5,027 nt of DNA from an uncultured euryarchaeote. Its GTDB lineage: Archaea > Thermoplasmatota > Thermoplasmata > UBA10834. The stretch is taken from positions 1 to 5,027 of the forward strand of contig CALMQK010000046.1 in the NCBI GenBank assembly GCA_937872085.1. The letters run 5' to 3'. How positions within the stretch are numbered: the stretch's first letter is position 1; each line of letters opens with the position of its first letter. Position numbers and translations under genes: made by a program. The notes under the pieces are model-generated. The model was not told where the DNA came from. It worked only from the letters and a program-made list of their open reading frames with translations, and made no database searches. Below are positions 1 through 5,027 of the stretch, one piece after another.

Positions 1-2563
1 GCTCGTCCTCTCGTCCCTTGATCTCGGCCTCCTTGGCCTTTAGTGATTCGGATATCTCGTCCAGCTGCGCCTTCCATTCTTCGAGCTCGGTCTGCTGTGC
101 GCCCATCTCCTCCGCTCTTGCCTCTATGCCGGACTTCTCGTTCTCGAATGCGTGTCGCTCGGTATCGAGCGACTCTCTCTCTGCTTCTAGCGCGGCCTTC
201 TCACCCTCTGACGACTTCAGCTGCTCGTTGAATATCCTCTCCCGTTCCTCGAGAGCGGACTTGGCCTGCTGCACCATCTCAGCCGTCGATTTCAGGTTGT
301 CCTGCCGTATCGCGATGTCGTTCTCGAGGGCGTCGAAGTCCTCTCTCTTCTTGGCCAGCTCTCTTCTGAGGGCATCCAGGGCGACTCGCTCCTCTGCCAT
401 CTTGAGTTCAGCGGACGCAACGTCGCTGGCACGCTGGTTCAGGATGGTTCTCATCTCCTCGACGGCAGAGCTCTTCTCCCCGATCTCCCTCCGCCCCTCG
501 TCATTCCTCGCCAGCTTCTCGTCGATCTCCTTCTGGATCTCAGCTATCTGCCGGAGCGTATCTGAGCGCTCTTGCTCGTAGGAGAGCTTGTCCTGTTCGA
601 ACGCATTCCTTTCGGACAGAAGCTTCCCCTGCAACTCCTGCTTGGCCTTTTCGAATGTCGTCTTCTCATCGTTGATGGCGGACGCGAACTCCTCGGCCTC
701 CCTCTTGACCTGTTCCGCCTCCGAGTTCAGCGCCTTGATGGTCGCCTCGCGTCCGGCCAGCTCATCCCTGAGCTTCTGCTGTGCGGCGCTGCCTTCCCTA
801 AGCTTTGCCTCCAGCTCGTTCAGGGCCTTCGACCTCGACTCGCTCTCGGTCGAGAACCTGTCCTCGTCGGCGCGCAGTTTCTCCTCCCGGTTCTGCACAT
901 CGGTGGCTCTCTTGTTGAGCTCGATCCTCAGGCCCTCGACGTCTTCTTGAAGCTTCTCGTGATCCTTCTGCAGCTGGGCATCCTTGGTTCTTGCTGCCGA
1001 ATCGAGCATGTTCGCCCTCTCGAGCATCTGCTTGGCCTCTGTCTCGAGATTGGCCAGCTCCTTCTCTCGCTTCTCCATCCCGTCGACGCGCGTGTTGAGC
1101 GTCTTGTCCTTGTCGTTCAGCGTCTGCTCTTGCGACACGAGCCTGGACTTCAGCATCTCGAGCTCGTGGGTGAGTGTGGATACTGATTGCTCCCTCTGCG
1201 AGACATCGGCGGCCAGGCGAGACACCTCCGCCTTCATTTGGGAGGTCTCGTCCTCCTGTCTCTTTCGAAGGCGGTCGAGTTCGTTTCTCTGAGCATCGGC
1301 GGCCGCCTTCAGCTTCTCGATCTCCACCTTGCCCAGGGCCATCGCGTGCTCTCGCTCCTGGAGGTTCTTGTCCCTCGTCTTCGTTTCTTCATCAAGGTGG
1401 GTGATCGCTGCCTCCTTCTCCTGGATCTTCCTGAGCGATTCTTCGGCGGAGTTCCTGTCAGATTCGATCTTCGCCATCATGTCAGCGAGCTTCCTCCTCT
1501 CCTCGTCGAGGCGCTTCTTTTCGCCCTGTACTTCGAAGAGTTTCTGCTCGGTCTTCAGCCCGACGATCCTGTCGAGCTGCTGATACCGCGACTCCACCTC
1601 CTTCTCCATCATCTCCAGGTTCGCGCGCTTGGAATCGAGACCTTGCATCTCCTTCGCGAACTTGGCGCGTACCTTCGATGTGAGCTCGGCCTCTTCCTTC
1701 GTGAGCTTGATCCTGAAGTTCTCAAGTTCCTTCCTGGTCTGCCGTACCCGGACGAGCGTCTGGCGGACCTCCTGACGCTCCTTCTCGAGCTCCTGCCTTT
1801 CCATCAGCATCTTCTGGAGGTCTCCGGCGAGTTTGTCCCTCTGGACCCCGATGTTCTTCCGCTCTTCCTCGATCCGTCCCGCTTCGATTATGATCTCGTC
1901 CTGCTTCAGCTCGGTGATGAGATGGGTGTCAGGCTCCGGCTGAACGGGCCGAACCAAGCTCTTGTCGGCAGAGTACATTTCGAGCTCCCTCTGGACGGAA
2001 GCGAGCCTTGCCGGCTCGAGTGTCGAGGCCTTTAGGGATACGATCCCGATCGCTTTGTGTATCGCGACCATGTCCCTGATCGTCTGGAGGAGCCTCAGAA
2101 CGCTCACGAACTTGTTGTTGGTGATGACGTACTCGAGTGAGTCGATGAGCACAAGATTGCCGCCGTCCTCCTCCATGAACCGCCTTATGGCCAGCGTGAG
2201 CCGCTCCAGATCCTTGGGGCCAATGGCCTCATCGCTCATCGCGTTCGTGAGCCAAAAGACTGGAATGTTCCCGAGGTCCAGCGATTTCCGCAGGTTCTTG
2301 GGGTAGGTCCTCGAAATGATCATGCCCCGCATGCCATGGGCAGAAGCGGATTTGAAGAGCGAGTAGGCGATGTCGGGCCTCTCTTCTTCCACGAGATAGG
2401 TCATGGACTCTTCGAGTTGCGTATAACTGGGTGCGGGGGGCGTGGTTTCCTGGTTCGCCGTTTCGGTCGGGGGGCTTTGTTCAGGAGGGGCCTTGGGAGC
2501 TTCGCTCTCTTCGGGCAACGAATCCTTTGTTGCGGTTTCTCGAGCTTTGTCTCTGAGACCCAT
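1..2563 (-). CDS. DUF835 domain protein with very long coiled coil (3' end beyond window)
   Basis: Function unknown. The minus-strand frame is open from the ATG at 2563-2561 to the left edge: 854 complete codons and no stop, so the C-terminus lies outside. Residues 1-46 are low-complexity, rich in Pro, Glu and Thr. Residues 50-197 match the archaeal DUF835 family: YLVEEERPDIAYSLF (56-70), GMIISRTYP (80-88), PVFWLT (101-106), the hallmark LVLIDSLEYVITNNKF (137-152), then a helix containing LRLLQTIRDMV. From about residue 215 to the edge the protein is nearly all Glu/Lys/Arg/Gln/Leu/Ala, proline-poor, in heptad-like order: a coiled coil of at least 640 residues. A short motif recurs 151 residues apart (ER-x-AFE-x-x-K, codons at 587-610 and 134-157). 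I see no signal peptide, membrane segment or Walker A motif, so a soluble cytoplasmic protein is expected. The ATG is the only usable start: an in-frame TGA lies upstream with no GTG or TTG between, and GGGAG sits 11 nt before the ATG. The domain call is strong; any scaffold, filament or tether role is inference. Confidence 0.9.
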   Translation of the reverse strand, partial: MGLRDKARETATKDSLPEESEAPKAPPEQSPPTETANQETTPPAPSYTQLEESMTYLVEEERPDIAYSLFKSASAHGMRGMIISRTYPKNLRKSLDLGNIPVFWLTNAMSDEAIGPKDLERLTLAIRRFMEEDGGNLVLIDSLEYVITNNKFVSVLRLLQTIRDMVAIHKAIGIVSLKASTLEPARLASVQRELEMYSADKSLVRPVQPEPDTHLITELKQDEIIIEAGRIEEERKNIGVQRDKLAGDLQKMLMERQELEKERQEVRQTLVRVRQTRKELENFRIKLTKEEAELTSKVRAKFAKEMQGLDSKRANLEMMEKEVESRYQQLDRIVGLKTEQKLFEVQGEKKRLDEERRKLADMMAKIESDRNSAEESLRKIQEKEAAITHLDEETKTRDKNLQEREHAMALGKVEIEKLKAAADAQRNELDRLRKRQEDETSQMKAEVSRLAADVSQREQSVSTLTHELEMLKSRLVSQEQTLNDKDKTLNTRVDGMEKREKELANLETEAKQMLERANMLDSAARTKDAQLQKDHEKLQEDVEGLRIELNKRATDVQNREEKLRADEDRFSTESESRSKALNELEAKLREGSAAQQKLRDELAGREATIKALNSEAEQVKREAEEFASAINDEKTTFEKAKQELQGKLLSERNAFEQDKLSYEQERSDTLRQIAEIQKEIDEKLARNDEGRREIGEKSSAVEEMRTILNQRASDVASAELKMAEERVALDALRRELAKKREDFDALENDIAIRQDNLKSTAEMVQQAKSALEERERIFNEQLKSSEGEKAALEAERESLDTERHAFENEKSGIEARAEEMGAQQTELEEWKAQLDEISESLKAKEAEIKGREDE

Positions 2564-2574
2564 GTTCTGTCTAA

Positions 2575-2579
2575 CTCCC
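2575..2579 (-). promoter_or_regulatory. Weak Shine-Dalgarno for the DUF835 gene
   Basis: On the coding strand GGGAG lies 11 nt upstream of the ATG at 2563. It matches part of the archaeal GGAGGTGA consensus. The spacing is on the long side, so it is a modest site, but it is the only purine-rich match before the only in-frame start. Confidence 0.4.
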
Positions 2580-2635
2580 TCTGTTTCGTCCGAACTTCGC
2601 CGGGGGTGCGAAAGAGGTTTTCAGTTCTGTGTGGA

Positions 2636-2664
2636 TTAGTAATATATGCTCATATATATTAAAT
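2636..2664 (-). promoter_or_regulatory. AT-rich promoter island with palindrome upstream of the DUF835 gene
   Basis: The 114-bp gap between the zinc ribbon gene and the DUF835 gene contains a sharply AT-rich stretch in a GC-rich neighbourhood. Read on the coding strand it offers two overlapping TATA-like boxes, TTTAATATATAT and CATATATTACT. A start about 25 nt downstream of either would give a leader of roughly 55-70 nt, which fits the presence of an SD-like site. Bases 2642-2657 form a perfect inverted repeat with 7-bp arms around a 2-base centre (ATATATG-CT-CATATAT). That could simply reflect alternating AT sequence or could be a dimeric repressor site over the TATA box. Promoter assignment is by composition and position only. 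Confidence 0.5.
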
Positions 2665-2677
2665 CGTTTTCAGGTCC

Positions 2678-3952
2678 TCACACCTTGAATCGGTCGAGGA
2701 AGCGCTCATAGAGCGCGAAATCCTCAGACTTGGAGAACCGCTCGATGATATCCTCGGGCAGCTGTCCCAGCATCTGGTCGAGGACCTTCAACAGTTTCTT
2801 GAGATCCTCGTCGAACATCATCGCCTCCGAAGTCTTCTTCTGCAACTCCACCTTCTCAAGGATAAGGTTCCCTATCTGGTTCTCAAGCGATGCTATCATC
2901 CGGTCCAAGCTGACCTCTGCGGGTTCGTTATCAGTTGAGGCCTGTTGTCCGGTGCGGTGCGTCACCACGGATGAATGGAGGTTCAGGAGCCTTTCCTTGA
3001 ACCTTTTTTCCTCTCCAATCCATTCCTCCTTTGCCTGAGCCCTCTCAGCTTCCGTCAAGGCCCCTTCTGCCACCGCCTTGAGCCTTTCCAGTTCTGCTCT
3101 CTCCGCCTCCAGTTTCGTCAGCCTGAGCTTCAAGTCTTCCTCTTGCTCATCGAGCTGCTTCTTCTTGGTGGCGTAGCCCTGTATCTTCCTGTCCACCATC
3201 TCCTCCCTCTTGGCCAGCTGCTCTTCCCTGGCGCGGAGTTCCTCCACCTCCTGCTCCTTTGCATCGAGCTTCTTTCGGAGCGCCCTCGCGGCCAGCCCTC
3301 TGGCCTTGGCAGCCTCGCTGATCTCGACTGAGTCCATGAGCGCCGATATCTCGTCCGAAAGTGACTCCATATGTGCCTGGAGCATCGTTATGTCGGCCAT
3401 CTCGCTGGCCAAGGACATTATCTCTGCCTCGACCTGCTCCGCGTTGTTCGATTTCCCCTCCAGGGGTGGCATCTGGTTCAGCCTCGCCTTCTCCTCTGCT
3501 ATCCTGGTCTCCATGCGCTCAAGCATCTGCGACCTGTTCACCATGAGGTCTCTGATGCTGTCCCTCAGCTTGGCGAACTTCAGGATCTGCTCCTCGGAAG
3601 GGGCGGTCGGTTTCGGTTCGGCGGTCGACTCCTCGGACGGTTTGGTCGTCGGTTCGCCCTCTGACTTCTGGTCCTCGGGTGGCTTTCCCCATTCTATGAG
3701 CTTCATCAGGAACTTGTCGTCCTCAGCCGTCTCCCTAGGTTTGAGGGCCTTGACCTTGAACTTCAGACCGCACTTTGAGCATTGAGGTTCCCCGAGGGCT
3801 ACCACGGTCTGGCACTTCGGGCAGAGGAATGCCTTGGCTTCTTCGGTGAGTTCGGAGGCGCAGCTCAGGCACTTCGTGTCGTTCCTGTCGACCGGTTGTA
3901 GACATGAGAGACAGTAGGCGTCTCCCGACCTAGTCAGTCCTTTGGTTGCCAA
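2678..3952 (-). CDS. Double zinc ribbon and coiled-coil protein of unknown function
   Basis: From the TTG at 3952 this encodes 424 residues; positions use that start. Two tandem zinc ribbons, each CX2C-X10-CX2C, use C14/C17/C28/C31 and C44/C47/C58/C61, the second ending in the typical CxxCGLKF. An acidic, Pro/Ser/Thr-rich linker follows (about 85-122). A long charged coiled coil comes next (about 123-330), with a small break at MPPLEGKSNN and a run of E/K/R/A/L heptads such as AREEQLAKREEMVDRK. The last 75 residues are helical and end in LPEDIIERFSKSEDFALYER, a compact block that looks like a small conserved domain. No signal peptide or membrane helix is visible. Two starts are possible. The TTG at 3952 is preceded by GGAG with 8 nt spacing and gives MATKGLTR. 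The TTG at 3988 adds 12 residues (KKLHRDTGEIA) but has no SD. No ATG or GTG is available before the cysteines. The ribbons could bind nucleic acid or protein, or act structurally; no specific function can be assigned. Confidence 0.88.
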   Translation of the reverse strand: MATKGLTRSGDAYCLSCLQPVDRNDTKCLSCASELTEEAKAFLCPKCQTVVALGEPQCSKCGLKFKVKALKPRETAEDDKFLMKLIEWGKPPEDQKSEGEPTTKPSEESTAEPKPTAPSEEQILKFAKLRDSIRDLMVNRSQMLERMETRIAEEKARLNQMPPLEGKSNNAEQVEAEIMSLASEMADITMLQAHMESLSDEISALMDSVEISEAAKARGLAARALRKKLDAKEQEVEELRAREEQLAKREEMVDRKIQGYATKKKQLDEQEEDLKLRLTKLEAERAELERLKAVAEGALTEAERAQAKEEWIGEEKRFKERLLNLHSSVVTHRTGQQASTDNEPAEVSLDRMIASLENQIGNLILEKVELQKKTSEAMMFDEDLKKLLKVLDQMLGQLPEDIIERFSKSEDFALYERFLDRFKV

Positions 3953-3960
3953 TGCGATCT

Positions 3961-3964
3961 CTCC
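3961..3964 (-). promoter_or_regulatory. Shine-Dalgarno that favours the TTG start at 3952
   Basis: GGAG (within CCGGAGAGATC on the coding strand) ends 8 nt before the TTG at 3952-3950, a normal archaeal spacing. Nothing comparable precedes the longer in-frame TTG at 3988, where the upstream sequence is CAGACCCCAAACCCG. The site is short and could occur by chance, but it is the best discriminator between the two starts. Confidence 0.45.
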
Positions 3965-4024
3965 GGTATCTCGGTGGAGCTTCTTCAACGGGTTTGGGGT
4001 CTGATGTGTGGCCGAAAGCTCGAA

Positions 4025-4543
4025 CTACTCGTACTTATCGTAGGCGATGAGTTCCTCAAGGTTCTTCCTGGAAGGGCGCTCCGGGGATTCGTCTGGATAG
4101 CCCAACGGGCTCAAGGCGACCACGCGGACGTCCTCAGGTATCCCGAGGATGTCTTTCACCTTCTCCTCCTTGAACCATGCGACCCAGCAGGTGCCAAGTC
4201 CGAGCGAGTGGGCCGCGAGCGTGACATGGTCCAGGGCGATGGATGCGTCGATGACATGGCTGCTCATGTATCCGCCGACCGTCTGGAACGCATCTTCCGG
4301 GATGCCGCAGACGACAAGGACGATAGGCGCCTGAACAAGGAACTTCTGGCCGTTGCAAGCCTGCGTGACCTTCTGCTTCATCTGCTCGTCCCTGACAACG
4401 ATGATCTTCCAGGGCTGCGCATTGTCCGCGGAGGGCGCAAGTCGAGCCGCATTCAGGACCTCCTTGAGGAGGTTCTCAGGAACTGGTGTCTCCCTGAATT
4501 TCCTTATGCTCCTTCTAGTCTTGATGGCCTCCATCAAGTCCAT
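4025..4543 (-). CDS. Nitroreductase-family FMN-dependent oxidoreductase
   Basis: A flavoprotein of the nitroreductase superfamily (PF00881 type): an NAD(P)H-dependent two-electron reductase that binds FMN as a cytoplasmic homodimer. Its natural substrate cannot be read from sequence. From the ATG at 4543 it has 172 residues, normal for the short archaeal/bacterial form. The N-terminal RRSIRKF (residues 10-16) is the family FMN-phosphate-contacting arginine motif. LAPSADNAQPWKIIVV (35-50) is the second flavin-binding block. A helix HVIDASIALDHVTLAA leads to GLGTCWVAWF (115-124), and LSPLGYPDE plus RKNLEELI near the C-terminus complete the fold. All hallmark blocks are present and it looks intact. 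Start choice: a GTG at 4552 would add three residues, but the ATG gives MDLMEAIKTRRSIR, the usual start for this family, with a weak GTGA SD-like tetramer 5 nt upstream. An Lrp-family regulator gene lies immediately upstream in the same orientation, which may or may not control it. Confidence 0.93.
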   Translation of the reverse strand: MDLMEAIKTRRSIRKFRETPVPENLLKEVLNAARLAPSADNAQPWKIIVVRDEQMKQKVTQACNGQKFLVQAPIVLVVCGIPEDAFQTVGGYMSSHVIDASIALDHVTLAAHSLGLGTCWVAWFKEEKVKDILGIPEDVRVVALSPLGYPDESPERPSRKNLEELIAYDKYE

Positions 4544-4575
4544 CGGGGTCACATCTGAAGTAAAGAGCAGGTGGG

Positions 4576-4588
4576 AGTATTAACTTTT
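4576..4588 (-). promoter_or_regulatory. TATA-like element for the nitroreductase gene, leaderless geometry
   Basis: The coding strand reads AAAAGTTAATACT, an AT-rich box in an otherwise mixed gap. Its centre lies about 30 nt upstream of the GTG at 4552 and about 40 nt upstream of the ATG at 4543. Archaeal transcription normally starts some 25 nt from the TATA centre, so the mRNA would begin at or a few bases before the start codon. That fits the absence of a strong SD. The assignment rests on position and composition only. Confidence 0.4.
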
Positions 4589-4663
4589 GCTAGCCGTTGT
4601 GCTTTCCCGAAAACATCTGGCATGTCTCGATGCCTCGAAGGAAAGAGGTGACAGTCGGCTAGC
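4589..4663. repeat. 8-bp inverted repeat bracketing most of the Lrp-nitroreductase gap
   Basis: GCTAGCCG at 4589-4596 and its exact reverse complement CGGCTAGC at 4656-4663 are separated by 59 bp. One arm sits directly upstream of the TATA-like element, where BRE would lie. The other overlaps the TAG stop of the Lrp-family gene. Each arm contains the self-complementary hexamer GCTAGC. The arms could be paired protein-binding sites or a coincidence; a stable hairpin with so long a loop is unlikely. Confidence 0.4.
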
Positions 4664-5027
4664 TCCCCATAAGCTTCACGAGCGTGGAGGTCCGGATCAC
4701 GCCAGGGAAGGCCCTCAGCTCGTCCACACGCTTGTTCAGGTCGTCCAGTGAATCAGCCCTGAGCCTCACGCCGACATCGTAGTCGCCACTGCATTCGAAA
4801 ACGCTCTCCGACATCTGCTTGGCCTTGTCCTTCACCGCTTGGGTCCTTCCCACATGGGTGTCGATGAGGACTATCCCCTCGACCCCGACGGGGGAGGTCT
4901 CGATCGTGAACTTCTTGATGATCCCTTCCCGCACGAGCTTCTCGATGCGGGCCCGGATGGCTCTCTCCGTGAGGCTGACACGCCTTGCAATCTCGGTATT
5001 CTTCATCCTCGAGTTGTCCCGGAGGAG
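4659..5027 (-). CDS. Lrp/AsnC-family transcriptional regulator (5' end beyond window)
   Basis: A feast/famine-type DNA-binding regulator. 122 residues are visible against about 140-160 for the family, so roughly 10-30 N-terminal residues lie past the right edge. The frame is open to base 5027 and starts LLRDNSRMKNTEIARR, which is the middle of the usual first helix and winged helix-turn-helix. The ATG at 5006 is therefore internal, not the start. The recognition region is SLTERAIRARIEKLVREGII, followed by the strand KKFTIETSP. The rest is the RAM (ligand-binding and oligomerisation) domain: GIVLIDTHVG, a helix around AVKDKAKQM, then the family signature ECSGDYDVGVRLRADSLDDL and the closing PGVIRTSTLVKL. 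Members bind as dimers or octamers and often sense amino acids; the effector here is unknown. The nitroreductase gene begins about 110 bp downstream in the same orientation, so local or autogenous regulation is possible but not shown. It looks intact apart from the edge truncation. Confidence 0.93.
   Translation of the reverse strand, partial: LLRDNSRMKNTEIARRVSLTERAIRARIEKLVREGIIKKFTIETSPVGVEGIVLIDTHVGRTQAVKDKAKQMSESVFECSGDYDVGVRLRADSLDDLNKRVDELRAFPGVIRTSTLVKLMGS

Noticed and set aside
1..1920. Identification of the long coiled coil as SMC, Rad50 or myosin-like.
   Set aside because: No Walker A motif at the N-terminus and no hinge-like globular break within the visible coil. The head is DUF835, so similarity would be coiled-coil composition only.
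1187..2035. Long plus-strand open frames opposite the DUF835 gene (for example 18-581, 572-1186, 1187-2035).
   Set aside because: Their products are Ser- or Leu/Arg-rich low-complexity strings with no domain. They mirror GAG/AAG/CTC codons of the minus-strand coiled coil, whose frame is continuous and domain-bearing.
2564..2634. A small gene or RNA in the gap before the DUF835 gene.
   Set aside because: Too short, with stops in the frame of the downstream gene and no compelling secondary structure. It is best read as a 5' leader.
2975..3785. Plus-strand open frames opposite the zinc ribbon gene, including 2975-3331 and 3210-3785.
   Set aside because: They are antisense to a protein with intact cysteine ribbons and a coiled coil, show no recognisable domain, and have no promoter-like sequence in front.
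3974..4558. A 194-residue plus-strand frame spanning the nitroreductase gene.
   Set aside because: The minus strand carries every nitroreductase motif in order, while the plus-strand product matches nothing recognisable.
4597..4655. A terminator after the Lrp-family gene (TGTTTTC and CTCTTTCC on the coding strand).
   Set aside because: The T runs are only three to four bases and no hairpin precedes them, so this is too weak to call.
4659..5006. Taking the ATG at 5006 as the start of the Lrp-family gene.
   Set aside because: The frame continues to the window edge with LLRDNSR, which belongs to the conserved first helix of the family, so this methionine is internal.

Overview
The window looks like archaeal chromosomal DNA, most likely from the Thermoplasmatota/Euryarchaeota side. 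The evidence is a DUF835 domain (an essentially archaeal family), archaeal-type AT-rich TATA-like elements upstream of genes in otherwise GC-rich DNA, heavy use of AGG/CGG arginine and GAG/AAG codons, and an archaeal-style double zinc ribbon protein. The lineage is an inference and the exact order cannot be fixed from this window.

All four genes lie on the minus strand, so transcription runs from the right edge to the left. They are: (1) an Lrp/AsnC-family transcription regulator, cut at its 5' end by the right edge (4659-5027); (2) a short FMN-dependent nitroreductase-family flavoprotein (4025-4543, or from a GTG at 4552); (3) a soluble protein with two tandem four-cysteine zinc ribbons, a long coiled coil and a compact C-terminal helical tail (2678-3952, or from a TTG at 3988); (4) a very long protein with a Pro/Glu-rich N-terminus, a DUF835 domain and at least about 640 residues of uninterrupted coiled coil, running off the left edge (1-2563). 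Gene 4 has no stop codon inside the window and fills half of it. The many open frames on the plus strand opposite genes 3 and 4 are antisense shadows of a charged, GC3-rich coiled-coil reading frame.

There are three intergenic gaps. The gap between genes 1 and 2 holds a TATA-like element placed for a leaderless or nearly leaderless nitroreductase mRNA, and an 8-bp inverted repeat that brackets most of the gap. The gap between genes 2 and 3 is short and lacks a clear promoter, so these two may be co-transcribed. The gap between genes 3 and 4 holds a conspicuous AT island with a nearly perfect palindrome, taken here as the promoter of gene 4. No RNA gene, mobile element, CRISPR array or convincing terminator was seen.

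Functionally, the window pairs a regulator with a small redox flavoenzyme, followed by two adjacent genes for long soluble coiled-coil proteins with different N-terminal heads (zinc ribbons; DUF835). The coiled-coil pair has no assigned function. A structural or scaffolding role is the natural guess, but it is only an inference.
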